In this document: in pieces, positions 44,152 through 53,253 of the stretch | Layout of the letters: each line of letters starts with the position of its first letter | How positions within the stretch are numbered: position 1 is the first letter of the stretch | From: Clostridiales bacterium Firm_04 | GTDB taxonomy: Bacteria > Bacillota > Clostridia > Oscillospirales > Ruminococcaceae | NCBI GenBank assembly: GCA_001603005.1 | Contig: LVAJ01000027.1 | Location: 1 to 64,000, forward strand | DNA: 64,000 nucleotides | Direction of reading: 5' to 3' | Position numbers and translations under genes: made by a program | Notes under the pieces: generated by a model | What the model saw: only the letters and a program-made list of their open reading frames with translations | What the model was told of the DNA's origin: nothing | Databases searched by the model: none

Positions 44152-44858
44152 CTGGATACTCCTTTCTGCTGATCCGGCGTTAGTGCGGGATCTGCGATGC
44201 CGTTTGCTGCAAATGCTGCCGCGCGGTCACGGCAGGTGCCGCAGAGCCCGCAGGGACGGTCGCCGCCCTCATAGCAGCTCCATGTCAGCGCATACGGCGC
44301 ATGCAGCCGCAGACCTTCCGCGACGACATCCGCTTTTGTTTTCCCGACAAACGGCGCTTCCACGCGCAGCTGCTTTCCGCTGCCGAGGAAGATCGCCTGA
44401 TTGATCGCATCGTTGAAATCCTGACTGCAGTCGGGATAGGCATTGCCTGCTGCGTCATCGGCATGCGCACCGTAATAGATCACCTCGCAGCCGTGCGACA
44501 GCGCGATGCTCGCCGCAGAGGACAGGAACAGTCCGTTGCGGAACGGCACATAGGTCGAGACTGGCTTGCCGTCTGTTTCGGTGAGCTGCTCGGCATAGCT
44601 TTCTTTCGGGATCTCCTGTGTACTGCCTTTCAGCAGCGAGCAGTCGGAATCTGCGAAAATTGCAGCAAGATCGAGCGTTTGCAGTGTGACACCGTAATGC
44701 GCCGCGACTGCCTTTGCCGCTTCGATCTCCTTCGTATGCTTCTGCCCGTAGCTGACCGACAGTGCGAGCACCTCGTCTGCGCCGTAACGCTCGACAGCGA
44801 GCGCCAGACAGGTCGTGCTGTCCAGTCCGCCGCTGAATAAAACCAGTGCCTTCATCAT
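44148..44858 (-). CDS. queC: 7-cyano-7-deazaguanine synthase QueC
   Basis: 236 residues. N-type PP-loop [16 protein letters not shown] and a zinc site C-x8-C-x2-C-x2-C ([16 protein letters not shown]). It turns CDG into preQ0 with ATP and ammonia. ATG 44858 overlaps the folE stop. Confidence 0.97.
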   Translation of the reverse strand: MMKALVLFSGGLDSTTCLALAVERYGADEVLALSVSYGQKHTKEIEAAKAVAAHYGVTLQTLDLAAIFADSDCSLLKGSTQEIPKESYAEQLTETDGKPVSTYVPFRNGLFLSSAASIALSHGCEVIYYGAHADDAAGNAYPDCSQDFNDAINQAIFLGSGKQLRVEAPFVGKTKADVVAEGLRLHAPYALTWSCYEGGDRPCGLCGTCRDRAAAFAANGIADPALTPDQQKGVSR

Positions 44859-45424
44859 TTTACCCCCTCGGTGATCAGTCTTTGCAGGTTCCAGTCCTCG
44901 CGGAATCTGCCGCAGAATGTCTGTGTGACGGTTCTTGCAGACGCATTGCGGATGCCGCGCGCCGTCATGCAGCTGTGCGTACCCGCGATCACCACGCCGA
45001 CATCCGGCGTGCCCGCTGCATCCATCATGATCTCTGCGATATCCGAACCGAGCCGCTCCTGCAATTGCAGCCGCTTTGCCGCCATGTCGCAGATGCGCGC
45101 GATCTTGGAAAGCCCGATCACTTTGCCCTGCGGCACATATGCCACATTGACCGACATATCGTACATCAGCGCGAGATGATGCTCGCAGTAGGAGAACACC
45201 TCGATATCCCGCACGACAACGGGGCCGGCGTTCTGCGGGGCTTCAAAGGTCTTGCCGAACAGTTCGGCGATCTCGTGATTCGTATAGTTGATGCCGTCGA
45301 ACACCTCGGCGTACATTCTTGCCACGCGCGCCGGTGTTTCGAGCAGTCCTTCGCGGTTGGGATCCTCGCCGAGCGCCAGCAGAATGCCGCGGACATGCTC
45401 CTCAATTGCTTTCTGGTCGATCAT
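44855..45424 (-). CDS. folE: GTP cyclohydrolase I
   Basis: 189 residues. Zinc ligands are in FSYCEHHL and [11 protein letters not shown]-binding LSKIARI is present. It makes dihydroneopterin triphosphate, the shared precursor for folate and queuosine. Its place inside the que operon points to preQ1 supply. Confidence 0.96.
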   Translation of the reverse strand: MIDQKAIEEHVRGILLALGEDPNREGLLETPARVARMYAEVFDGINYTNHEIAELFGKTFEAPQNAGPVVVRDIEVFSYCEHHLALMYDMSVNVAYVPQGKVIGLSKIARICDMAAKRLQLQERLGSDIAEIMMDAAGTPDVGVVIAGTHSCMTARGIRNASARTVTQTFCGRFREDWNLQRLITEGVK

Positions 45425-45445
45425 ATCATCACTCTTTCTCTCTGT

Positions 45446-46183
45446 TTATCCATTATAATCGTAGAATATCTCGTCCAGCAGCCTGTCCAGCGCCCGACGA
45501 TCTCCGACTGCCGCCCTGAGCAGTGCGCCTGCATTGGCAAGCATCAGCTTCAGGTACATCCAGTCCCCCATCTCGTCATATTTCCGCGTCGAATTGATAA
45601 GATAATTCTGACGCAGAACCGTGTATTTCCTGCCGTGCAGCTTTCCGTATGCCTTCAGCCGTTTCGCGGTCGCGGCGTCTTCCATTGCCTTTTTCTCGAC
45701 AAATCCGCCGACCGCCCGAAAGGTCGCTGCTTCTGCCCAGAAGATGCCGCAGTACAGTCCGGTGAGCCGGAATGCCGCACGGCAAAGCAGGTCATTGCAG
45801 AAAAGCGCGGCGGAATACCGCTCAAACCGGATCGGTGCGCCGCCTCCGATATAGCGTCCGGTTTTCAGCAGCGCGGCAATCTCGCTGAGCGTTCCTTTTG
45901 TCATGCGGTTGTCGCAGTCGATCGTGACGATGATTCTGCCGGTCGCTGCCGCAATGCCCGCATTCCGCACCTTTGCGATGCAGCGGTCGCCGTTCGGAAT
46001 GATGCGTGCACCGCATGCCTGCGCAATCTCCGCAGTCCGGTCGGTACAGCGGTTGCACACGACGATGATCTCGGCTGTTCTGCCGGATTCCGCAGCAGCC
46101 TTCCGAACAGAGCGGATGCATCTTGCAACATACCGCTCCTCATTGTGTGCGGGGATGACAACTGAAAAAGTACAGTTCTGCAC
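45446..46183 (-). CDS. Glycosyltransferase family 2 protein inside the que operon
   Basis: 245 residues. GT-A start FSVVIPAHNEERYVARCIRSV, metal motif near IDCDN, and a C-terminal segment without membrane helices. It sits between queE and folE with short gaps, so it is likely co-transcribed. Acceptor and donor are unknown. It could be a chance insertion, or act on a deazaguanine-related product. Confidence 0.85.
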   Translation of the reverse strand: MQNCTFSVVIPAHNEERYVARCIRSVRKAAAESGRTAEIIVVCNRCTDRTAEIAQACGARIIPNGDRCIAKVRNAGIAAATGRIIVTIDCDNRMTKGTLSEIAALLKTGRYIGGGAPIRFERYSAALFCNDLLCRAAFRLTGLYCGIFWAEAATFRAVGGFVEKKAMEDAATAKRLKAYGKLHGRKYTVLRQNYLINSTRKYDEMGDWMYLKLMLANAGALLRAAVGDRRALDRLLDEIFYDYNG

Positions 46184-46222
46184 GATTTTTCTCCTGTATA
46201 CTATCCGGGATCCGCAGACTGC

Positions 46223-46891
46223 TCATACGCCCCTTGCCGTGGGATCCCAGATGAATTTATGCAGCTGCAATTGCAGCCGGAAACTGCCCATTTTCTGCTC
46301 TTTCATGATCTCCACGATCTCTGCGGGATCAATCCGCCCGAACACGGGGCTCAGATACATCGGACACTGCGGCTCAAACTGCTCTGCGATCTCCTTTGCG
46401 CGGAATACATCCGCACGCGATCCGCAGACGAATTTTACGCAGTCCCATTCCCGCAGCAGCGCGAAATTTTCCGTGCACATATGCTGTTCCATTTTGCTCG
46501 ACGGCAGCTTGTAATCCATCGTGAATACGGCGCCGCATTTCCGGAACGGTTCGAGCGGCACTGCGCCGTTTGTCTCGATCTCGACACGCAGCCCGAGCGT
46601 TTTGCCGAGCCGGTCGATCAGTTCGCCGATGTGCGCCTGCAAAAGCGGTTCACCGCCCGTCAGCGTGACATTCCGCACACCCTGCGCGGCGGCATCTTCT
46701 GCGATCTGCATCAGCCGCGGCAGCCCGACGATCTCGCAGGGCGCATCCTTGCCGCATGCCCATGCCGTATCGCACCAGTCGCACCGGAGATTGCAGCCCG
46801 CAAACCGCAGGAACAGCGCGAGTTCTCCGGCACAGCGTCCCTCGCCGTTGATGCTGATGAAATGCTCTGCCAGTTTGAATGTACTGCTCAT
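46223..46891 (-). CDS. queE: 7-carboxy-7-deazaguanine synthase QueE
   Basis: 222 residues from ATG 46891, two bases before the queD stop. The radical-SAM motif is CNLRCDWC within RFAGCNLRCDWCDTAWAC, and TLTGGEPLLQ follows. It makes CDG from 6-carboxytetrahydropterin. The track ORF begins 13 codons too early. Confidence 0.95.
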   Translation of the reverse strand: MSSTFKLAEHFISINGEGRCAGELALFLRFAGCNLRCDWCDTAWACGKDAPCEIVGLPRLMQIAEDAAAQGVRNVTLTGGEPLLQAHIGELIDRLGKTLGLRVEIETNGAVPLEPFRKCGAVFTMDYKLPSSKMEQHMCTENFALLREWDCVKFVCGSRADVFRAKEIAEQFEPQCPMYLSPVFGRIDPAEIVEIMKEQKMGSFRLQLQLHKFIWDPTARGV

Positions 46892-46892
46892 A

Positions 46893-47312
46893 TCACACCT
46901 CGTAGGTTGCGCAGTTGTCCGGCGTTTCATAGACCGTCACGCGCAGAACCGGCAAGCCCTGTGCCGTGAGCGTCTCGAAAAACGCCCGCGCAAAGTTCTC
47001 GGCGGTCGGGCGGTAGGGGACTTCGATCAGCCGGAACTGCTCGTCCTGCAATGCCGCAAGCGTCGCGGCTTTCAGCGAGCCCGTTTCATAGATCAGCGCA
47101 TGGTCATAGTGATCCGCAAGCGCGCGCACCGTCTTTTTCAGGTCGCCGAAGTCGATCACCATGCCGCGTTTTTCGCCGGTCTGCTGCAAATGCTCCTGTC
47201 CCGCCTCGACCTCGATCATCCAGTGATGTCCGTGCAGATTCGCACATTTTCCGTTGTAGCCCGCCAGAAAATGCGCACTGTCAAAGGCAGCTGCGGTTTT
47301 CAGCCGATACAT
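46893..47312 (-). CDS. queD: 6-carboxytetrahydropterin synthase QueD
   Basis: 139 residues from ATG 47312 (GGAG ten bases upstream). Zinc His14, His27 and His29 and catalytic Cys23 lie in FDSAHFLAGYNGKCANLHGHHW; GMVIDFGDLK and a late HxE-like ETPDNCATYE region are present. It is the first gene of the que operon. The 594-aa track ORF containing it is a read-through of the opposite strand. Confidence 0.95.
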   Translation of the reverse strand: MYRLKTAAAFDSAHFLAGYNGKCANLHGHHWMIEVEAGQEHLQQTGEKRGMVIDFGDLKKTVRALADHYDHALIYETGSLKAATLAALQDEQFRLIEVPYRPTAENFARAFFETLTAQGLPVLRVTVYETPDNCATYEV

Positions 47313-47447
47313 CGCCCTCACTCCTATATCATAAAAAAATACTCCCGTCCGCATGCAGACAGGAGCCTTGTTGTTCCGTAAGTCTGCCCTGGTTTTGTTT
47401 TCCGACAGGATGGCGCAAACGAACTGTCGGGCATGCGGACGCATACC
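47313..47447 (-). promoter_or_regulatory. que operon leader with antiterminator-terminator pair
   Basis: The leader of about 135 nt contains a hairpin CCGACAG/CTGTCGG (about 47401-47429), then GGGCAGACTTACGG, then a terminator (47333-47365). The segment at 47431-47440 is exactly complementary over ten bases (GTCCGCATGC) to the terminator's stem-loop, so the two can compete. This is the layout of a transcription attenuator. A preQ1-type riboswitch is the natural guess but no known class was matched. Confidence 0.6.
47333..47365 (-). terminator. Leader terminator before queD
   Basis: CTCCTGTC-N8-GACGGGAG (with G-U pairs) followed by TATTTTTTT, 20 bp upstream of the queD ATG. Its position makes it regulatory rather than an operon end. 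Confidence 0.78.
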
Positions 47448-47453
47448 GCATTC

Positions 47454-47482
47454 AGTATACCACAGTGCGCCGCATTTGTCAA
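47454..47482 (-). promoter_or_regulatory. Promoter of the que operon
   Basis: Minus strand TTGACA, 17-base spacer, TATACT. Its -35 is eight bases from the -35 of the divergent promoter. Confidence 0.85.
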
Positions 47483-47490
47483 GTATCCGG

Positions 47491-47519
47491 TTGACTTTTT
47501 CTGCGAGATCGCTTATAAT
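47491..47519 (+). promoter_or_regulatory. Promoter of the divergent 359-aa gene
   Basis: TTGACT, 17-base spacer, TATAAT, 36 bp before the ATG. Confidence 0.85.
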
Positions 47520-47555
47520 AGTTTTATCGGATAACAAGCAGAAAGGAGCACTGTC

Positions 47556-48635
47556 ATGCAAACAGATGAAATCAGACTGCTGCAAACACTGCACACGGTC
47601 ACGGACACGGATTCCGGTTCGGACGATGCAGAATACCGCATTTCGTTTTCGGTTGACTGCGCGTTCAGGAAAGCAAAATCGCATGCTGCGGAAGTGATGA
47701 TGCTCTGCACCTATGCGCCGGATGCGGAATACGGGACAGAGGGCGACAGCCCGTATCTTGCGGTTCAGTGCGATGATGCGGTTTATGAAGCGGTCGAATC
47801 CTACAAGAAAACCGGCAGCTTTGACGGCGCATCGGAGCTGACGCCGCTTTCCGGACAGTTCCTGTTCAAAGCGAAAATGGAATACTTTGGGGAGATGATG
47901 TATTTTTACGCGCTCGACCGCTGCGGCGGGTTCTGGGAGAACAACGCGCTGTGCATGGTCTATCCGAAGAAATATGCCGGCACGGAAAATGAGCAGCGGC
48001 TCATGCAGGTGCTCGATGCCGCCGCTGCCAGCTACCGCGAGGAACGCATCGGCAGCGATCCTGCGCCGCACAGCCAAGCGCCCGCTCCGGTATCGCAGCA
48101 AACCGCAAAGCGTGATGTGCTGCAAACCGTCACGCAAACCGCGAAAAAAATCAACCGGCTGCGATTCTGGGCAAGGCTTGCGGTGCTGGTCGGGCTGATT
48201 GCGGTCATGATCGGCGGCGGGATCGCCAAACGCTTCCGGATACAGCATCTCATTGCGCAGAACGGCAGCGAAACCGTTCTCTCTGACTTTACGCCGGACG
48301 AACAGCAGCAGATCCTCGATGCATTTCATATCACGGTTCCCGCGCAGGAGCAGGATGCCTGCGTATCGGCATTTCTGCGCAGCAACCGGAATGAAAAGAT
48401 GTGCTCCTATGTCATCGAGATCGGCGGTGTTTCGGATTATGATGCGTTTTTTGCGGCGAATGCGGCGCGCGATCTGGGACAGTCGGTCAATGAAACGCGC
48501 GTGCCGGATCCGAAAAAACGGTATTATATCACGTACAATGTGCATTTCGTGCAGGATCCCGAACAGCGCGCAAAGCATGAACATGCCGCTGCCTATGACC
48601 GGATCGAGGCGCTGTTTGCGGCGCTCTCTGCATGA
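47556..48635 (+). CDS. Single-pass membrane protein of unknown function
   Basis: 359 residues. A cytoplasmic-looking N-terminal domain (1-165), a Pro/Ala-rich linker, one membrane helix (about 205-225; LAVLVGLIAVMIGGGI) and a C-terminal extracellular domain (about 235-359). AAAGGAG precedes ATG, and a good promoter drives it. Not recognised. The minus-strand 594-aa ORF across it is a shadow. Confidence 0.75.
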   Translation: MQTDEIRLLQTLHTVTDTDSGSDDAEYRISFSVDCAFRKAKSHAAEVMMLCTYAPDAEYGTEGDSPYLAVQCDDAVYEAVESYKKTGSFDGASELTPLSGQFLFKAKMEYFGEMMYFYALDRCGGFWENNALCMVYPKKYAGTENEQRLMQVLDAAAASYREERIGSDPAPHSQAPAPVSQQTAKRDVLQTVTQTAKKINRLRFWARLAVLVGLIAVMIGGGIAKRFRIQHLIAQNGSETVLSDFTPDEQQQILDAFHITVPAQEQDACVSAFLRSNRNEKMCSYVIEIGGVSDYDAFFAANAARDLGQSVNETRVPDPKKRYYITYNVHFVQDPEQRAKHEHAAAYDRIEALFAALSA

Positions 48636-48668
48636 TACTGTATATGGAGCAAATGGAAGGGGAACAAC

Positions 48669-49268
48669 ATGAATCAACGTCTCAAAAAAGCCGCCATAGC
48701 AGGCATTGCCGGAGAAATTCTTTATTGTATTTCAATGGCGTTATTTTTGATCACGCAGGCTGAAGCCGCATTGACATTCTGGGAAGCAATGACAGTCGCC
48801 GGAGCAATGATCATGCTGATTGTTTTGGCAGTGATCGCGGATGAATATCAAATGCAGCAAATCTATCACAAACTCATGCTGATTGCAGTGTCGGGAACCG
48901 TATTTCTTACATCTGCTGCACATTTTACGAGTATCGGTGTGATCCGGAAACTGGAATCACAGGGTATATCTGTTCCCGATTATTTCAAAATAGGAGCATC
49001 ACCGAGTATCGAAATGACGATAGATTATGCTGCATGGGGCTTCTTTATGGGATTTGCTTTTCTTGCCCTGTTTCTTGGAATGAAAGAGAAAGCAATCAAA
49101 AGCTGCTCCGTCATCTGCGGAATCCTTTGTCTGTGCGGTTTTGCCGGAAGTTTCATCTCGGATTCTTTCTGGTATGCTGCACCGCTTGGGTACGGGATTG
49201 GATTCCTTGTTATGTGTATTTTTGTCCTCAGATCAGCAAAAGCGCAATCAGTACAAGGGCAGGCATAA
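48669..49268 (+). CDS. Six-helix membrane protein, DUF4386-like in appearance
   Basis: 199 residues with six hydrophobic segments, AT-richer than the neighbours. GGAAGGGGAACAAC precedes the ATG. The N-terminal AGIAGEILYCISMALFLI and FTSIGVIRKLE regions recall small uncharacterised integral membrane families. Function unknown. Confidence 0.7.
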   Translation: MNQRLKKAAIAGIAGEILYCISMALFLITQAEAALTFWEAMTVAGAMIMLIVLAVIADEYQMQQIYHKLMLIAVSGTVFLTSAAHFTSIGVIRKLESQGISVPDYFKIGASPSIEMTIDYAAWGFFMGFAFLALFLGMKEKAIKSCSVICGILCLCGFAGSFISDSFWYAAPLGYGIGFLVMCIFVLRSAKAQSVQGQA

Positions 49269-49316
49269 GCCCGTCCATCACACATTCAGCGCATTGCGCA
49301 TCATCGTATCACAAAA

Positions 49317-49370
49317 AGCCGGACAGGGATTCAGGCGGCGAAATGCCTGATTCTCTGTCCGGCTGATTTT
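49317..49370. terminator. Bidirectional terminator
   Basis: AGCCGGACAGGGA-TTCAGGC with complement, T-rich on the plus strand; ends the 199-aa gene and probably the dus operon from the other side. Confidence 0.8.
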
Positions 49371-50373
49371 ATGGTTCCGCATGCAGATGCCGTTCGTACT
49401 GCGCAAGATAATCCTGCACGAGTGCTTCTGCATCTGCATAGCTGTTGAGCGCCGCTGACCGCGCCCGGAATCCCGCGGCGCCCGGATATCCGCGCAGATA
49501 CCAGAGCGCATGCTTGCGCGCTTCCCGCATTGCCAGCTGCTCGGATTTTTCGCTGCGTTCGAGGATCATCCGGATGTGCAGCAGCATTTCCTGCAAACGC
49601 TCCGGCACCGTCGGCGGCGTGAATGTTTCGCCGTTCACGGCTGCCGCGATCTCCGCAAAGAGCCACGGATTGCCGTAGGATGCCCGTCCGACCATGACCA
49701 GATCGCAGCCGGTTTCGCGGTACATCCGCAGCGCATCGGCGCCGCTTGTCACATCGCCGTTTCCGATGACCGGCACCCTGACCGCCTGCTTGACCGCCGC
49801 GATCGGCGCCCAGTCGGCTGTTCCGCTGTAAAACTGCATCCGCGTTCTGCCGTGTACGGTGATCGCCGCCGCGCCTGCCGCTTCCATGCGCTGCGCAAAC
49901 GGCACTGCATTGATCTCCGCGGCGTCCCAGCCGATGCGCATTTTGACCGTGACGGGGCATCTGCCGTCCGCTGCGCGCACCGCTGCCTGCACGATCTTTT
50001 CGGCAAGCGCAGGCGTTTTCATGAGCGCGCTGCCAGCGCCCTGATTGACGACCTTCGGCACGGGGCAGCCCATGTTCAGGTCAATGAAATCCGGCGCAAA
50101 CGGCAGGATCCGCTGCACTGCTTCCTCAATAAAATCCGGCTCGCTGCCGAACAATTGCAACCCCATCGGGCGTTCCTGCGCCGTGATCCTGCAAAGCTCC
50201 GCACTGCCGCGGCTGCCGTAACACAGCCCCTTTGCGGAGACCAGCTCGCCGGTCGTCATGCAGGCGCCGTGCGACCGGCAGAGCAGCCGGTATGCGGTAT
50301 CCGCGACCGATGCCATCGGTGCAAGCGCTGCCGTCTGCGGAACGGTCTGTCCCGCGATTGTCACTGTTGTCAT
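49369..50373 (-). CDS. dus: tRNA-dihydrouridine synthase
   Basis: 334 residues from ATG 50373, overlapping the amidohydrolase stop as ATGA (the track ORF starts 39 codons early). Family marks are ALAPMASVADTAYR, DLNMGCPVPKVVNQGAGSALM with the catalytic Cys, and VKMRIGWD. FMN-binding GNGDVTSGADALRM and MVGRASYGNPWLF follow. DusB-type. It reduces uridine in the tRNA D-loop. Confidence 0.95.
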   Translation of the reverse strand: MTTVTIAGQTVPQTAALAPMASVADTAYRLLCRSHGACMTTGELVSAKGLCYGSRGSAELCRITAQERPMGLQLFGSEPDFIEEAVQRILPFAPDFIDLNMGCPVPKVVNQGAGSALMKTPALAEKIVQAAVRAADGRCPVTVKMRIGWDAAEINAVPFAQRMEAAGAAAITVHGRTRMQFYSGTADWAPIAAVKQAVRVPVIGNGDVTSGADALRMYRETGCDLVMVGRASYGNPWLFAEIAAAVNGETFTPPTVPERLQEMLLHIRMILERSEKSEQLAMREARKHALWYLRGYPGAAGFRARSAALNSYADAEALVQDYLAQYERHLHAEP

Positions 50374-51203
50374 GCTGAAACTGTTTCCCCCAATAGTCTT
50401 TGCGCGTTCTGATGCGTAATCAGTGCAAGCTCCTGCGCCGTCAGTCCGAGCGACTGCAAAAATGCCAGCGTATCTGCCGGATCCTCCCACGGCGAATCTG
50501 AGCCGAACACGACCTTGTCAGCACCGTGCGCACGGATCATGCGCAGGCATTGCGCCGGATCAATGAACTGCCGGATGAACGCGGTATCAAAATGAATCGG
50601 CGTGCCGACCAGATATTTTTCCACATCGTCCCACTCCGCCCAGCCGCCGAAATGCGCGGCGATCAGGTGCGAGCCTTCCATTTCGGTCAGCACATGCGAG
50701 ATCTTTTCCGGCGTGGTATAAACCGGCGGCGGCAGTCCGATATCGGCGCCTGCATGGAAAATGACCAGCAGACCGAGAGATTCGCATTTTTTCAGGATGC
50801 GGATGACTTCGGGGCTGTCGATGTCATACTGCTGGAACTGCAAATGCAGCTTGATGCCGCGAAATCCGCGCGCTGCGAGCGATTCGAGCACGCGTTCCCA
50901 TTCCGGATCGGCGGGGTGGAGCGTGCCGAACGAGAGCACCTTCTCCGAGCGCACGGTCTCCGCAAAGCGGTTGATGCTTTCGGTCTGCGAGGGCTTTGTC
51001 GCGATCGGCAGGCAGATGCTCCTGTCCACGCCGGAGCGTTCCATAGACGCGAGCAGCCCTTCGAGTGTTGCCGGACGGCAGGTCAGCGGTGCGCCGCCGC
51101 CGTAATCCTCGCCCTGCTCCCGTTTGATTCCGGCGACCAGCGCATCAATGCTCCGCTGCGCAATTTTCTCCGGAAAAATATGCGTGTGAAAATCAATCAG
51201 CAT
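50370..51203 (-). CDS. Amidohydrolase-2-family metal hydrolase
   Basis: 277 residues. Metal ligands are in IDFHTHIFPEK, IKLHLQFQQYD and AAHFGGW, with a late Asp in VFGSDSPWEDP. The family includes decarboxylases and lactonases; the substrate is not predictable. It is coupled to dus. Confidence 0.88.
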   Translation of the reverse strand: MLIDFHTHIFPEKIAQRSIDALVAGIKREQGEDYGGGAPLTCRPATLEGLLASMERSGVDRSICLPIATKPSQTESINRFAETVRSEKVLSFGTLHPADPEWERVLESLAARGFRGIKLHLQFQQYDIDSPEVIRILKKCESLGLLVIFHAGADIGLPPPVYTTPEKISHVLTEMEGSHLIAAHFGGWAEWDDVEKYLVGTPIHFDTAFIRQFIDPAQCLRMIRAHGADKVVFGSDSPWEDPADTLAFLQSLGLTAQELALITHQNAQRLLGETVSA

Positions 51204-51215
51204 GTATGCCTCCGT

Positions 51216-51905
51216 TTACATGTACTCCATGAGAAAGCCGTAGCCCTCCAGCCGCGGCACATCGACCTCATTGAGGATCATATCCATAATCTCGTTTTCG
51301 TCCGCGCAGGCGGCATAGCGCTTGCGTTCCTCATAGTCATAATTCTGGTCAATTGCCTCCTGAAGCTCCTCCGGATCCTCGATATCACCGTAGTAAAATT
51401 CATCGGTTTCCCACGGTTCTACGGAGAATTTCGCATAGTTCAGGCAGAAGTACAGCGCGGCAAACGTCCGCTCTCTGCCGATCGTCCGGCGCAGCATTGC
51501 AAAGACCGGCAGCATGTTGTCATCCTGTTTCAGATTATCCGAAAGCACCTGCACGAGCAGTTCCTGCGGATAGCCGCCGTCCTCGGCAGGATCGTAATGA
51601 ACGGCATCCAGATCGGTATTGTGCAGCATTTCTTTCGCAATATCCGACAAAGGAAATGCGAGCTCCGGCTGCTCCGGATCGTCGATCTCCTCAAAGAACC
51701 GCGCCGCGAACATCTGATAGATGCGGCAGCTGCCCTGAATCATGCTCATCAGCGCGAGCCTTTCCGCAAGATTGCTGTAAAAATGCCGCTTCTCCCGCAC
51801 GATCAGCTGCCAGATCATCCGGAACCAGACCATGTATTCGCCGTCAAGCCGGACGTCGCCCGCTTCGATATTGCGTTCAAATTCCGTTTGTGTGTACTGC
51901 TCCAT
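51216..51905 (-). CDS. Acidic protein of unknown function in the dnaX-recR operon
   Basis: 229 residues from ATG 51905 (AAAGGGGTGCCC upstream). Helix-rich and strongly acidic, with an aromatic-rich centre. No signal or membrane segment. Not recognised. Operon position suggests a housekeeping-linked role but nothing specific. Confidence 0.7.
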   Translation of the reverse strand: MEQYTQTEFERNIEAGDVRLDGEYMVWFRMIWQLIVREKRHFYSNLAERLALMSMIQGSCRIYQMFAARFFEEIDDPEQPELAFPLSDIAKEMLHNTDLDAVHYDPAEDGGYPQELLVQVLSDNLKQDDNMLPVFAMLRRTIGRERTFAALYFCLNYAKFSVEPWETDEFYYGDIEDPEELQEAIDQNYDYEERKRYAACADENEIMDMILNEVDVPRLEGYGFLMEYM

Positions 51906-51967
51906 TGGGCACCCCTTTCTCACGGTTCGGAAAAGGCTGTACAGATCTCCTGCACAGCCCTTTTGTC

Positions 51968-52633
51968 TCAAAAATACTGTAAAAATCCGGCATCGCCGAG
52001 CGCCTGCCAGCTGTCTGTCACCTGATCGCAGACGGCTTCGAGCGCGTCCCAGTCCTCGCGGCTGTACGGATCGCGGAAGCCGACTGTGTAGAATCCCGCA
52101 GCCTTCGCGGTTTCTGCGGCATGCAGCGCGTCTTCGATGACGGCGGTTTCCGCAGGCGCCGTGCCGAGCAATTTTGCCGCAGCCAGATAGATATCCGGCG
52201 CATGCTTGCCTGCAAGCTCCGTATCCGGCGTCAGCACACCGCGGAAGCAGTCCGCAATGCCGAGCCGGTCGAGTGCGGCATGCAGCAGCGCAGGGTAATT
52301 CGCGCTGGCAATCACGCAGGGGATCTCCTGATGCGCCGCCTGTTCGAGAAATGCCTTTGCGCCTGCTTTCAGCGGCAGATGCAGCCGGTACGCTTCCTCT
52401 GCGAGCTGCTCGATGCGTGCCTTGACGGCTTCGGGCGTCATTTGCAGCCCGAACCGCTCCACGAAATACGCCGAGGATGTCTCCACGGTCATCGTTTTTA
52501 CAATGTCGGAGATATCGTCCGGCGGTTCAATGCCGTTTTCGCGCAGGAATGTCCGGTCGAGATCCCGCCACATGCCCATCGAATTGAGCAATGTGCCGTC
52601 CACATCGAAAATGATTCCGTTCAGCTTTTTCAT
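51968..52633 (-). CDS. HAD-superfamily phosphatase, beta-phosphoglucomutase-like
   Basis: 221 residues. HAD motif I is IIFDVDGTLLNS, motif II IASANYP, motif III K(HAPDIY), motif IV AVIEDALHAAE. The cap follows motif I as in the PGM subfamily. It acts on a small phosphorylated metabolite. It follows recR by 12 bp. Confidence 0.9.
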   Translation of the reverse strand: MKKLNGIIFDVDGTLLNSMGMWRDLDRTFLRENGIEPPDDISDIVKTMTVETSSAYFVERFGLQMTPEAVKARIEQLAEEAYRLHLPLKAGAKAFLEQAAHQEIPCVIASANYPALLHAALDRLGIADCFRGVLTPDTELAGKHAPDIYLAAAKLLGTAPAETAVIEDALHAAETAKAAGFYTVGFRDPYSREDWDALEAVCDQVTDSWQALGDAGFLQYF

Positions 52634-52645
52634 TCTGCTTCTCCG

Positions 52646-53248
52646 TTACATTTCGCTGCGGTTGGAGAGCGCGCGGTAGAGCGTCACCTCATCGGTGTAC
52701 TCGATTACGCCGCCGACGGGCAGTCCGAATGCCAGACGCGTGACGCGCACGCCGAGCGGCTTGCACAGGCGCGACAGATACATCGCGGTCGCTTCGCCCT
52801 CGACGCTCGGATTCGTCGCCATGATCAGCTCGGAGATGCCGCCTTTCCGGATGCGCTCCAGAAGCTCTGCGACACGCAGCTGATCTGCGGTGACGCCGTC
52901 CAGCGGGGAGATTAGTCCGTGCAGGACATGATACAGCCCGTGATACTCATGCGTCCGCTCGATCGCGGCAACATCCTTCGGTCCCTCGACGACGCAGACG
53001 ATGCTGGAATCGCGCTTCGGATTCGCGCAGATGCTGCAGATTTCCTGTTCCGTCAGATTCTGGCAGACAGGGCAGTCATGCACCTGATGCTTGGCATTGA
53101 GGATCGCGTCCGCGAAGGCATGCGCTTCCTCCTCCGGCATCTCCATGACCGCATACGCAAGGCGCTGCGCGGTTTTCATTCCGATCCCCGGCAGCGCTGC
53201 AAATTTTTCTGCTAATACAACAAGCGGCAGTGCGCTGAAGTCCTCCAT
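52646..53248 (-). CDS. recR: Recombination mediator RecR
   Basis: 200 residues. N-terminal helix-hairpin-helix (LPGIGMKTAQRLAY), zinc finger CPVCQNLTEQEICSIC, and TOPRIM (VVEGPKDVAAIE...ISPLDGV). It loads RecA with RecFO at gaps. Five bp after ybaB. Confidence 0.97.
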   Translation of the reverse strand: MEDFSALPLVVLAEKFAALPGIGMKTAQRLAYAVMEMPEEEAHAFADAILNAKHQVHDCPVCQNLTEQEICSICANPKRDSSIVCVVEGPKDVAAIERTHEYHGLYHVLHGLISPLDGVTADQLRVAELLERIRKGGISELIMATNPSVEGEATAMYLSRLCKPLGVRVTRLAFGLPVGGVIEYTDEVTLYRALSNRSEM

Positions 53249-53253
53249 CGGAC

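Noticed and set aside
47313-47447. Firm assignment as a known preQ1 riboswitch class
   Set aside because: The characteristic conserved cores of preQ1-I and preQ1-II were not seen and preQ1-III could not be judged by eye, so only an attenuator is claimed.
46893-48677. 594-aa minus-strand ORF
   Set aside because: Only its last 139 codons are QueD, which has its own start and ribosome site. The rest is antisense to a promoter-driven plus-strand gene and crosses the que promoter and terminator.
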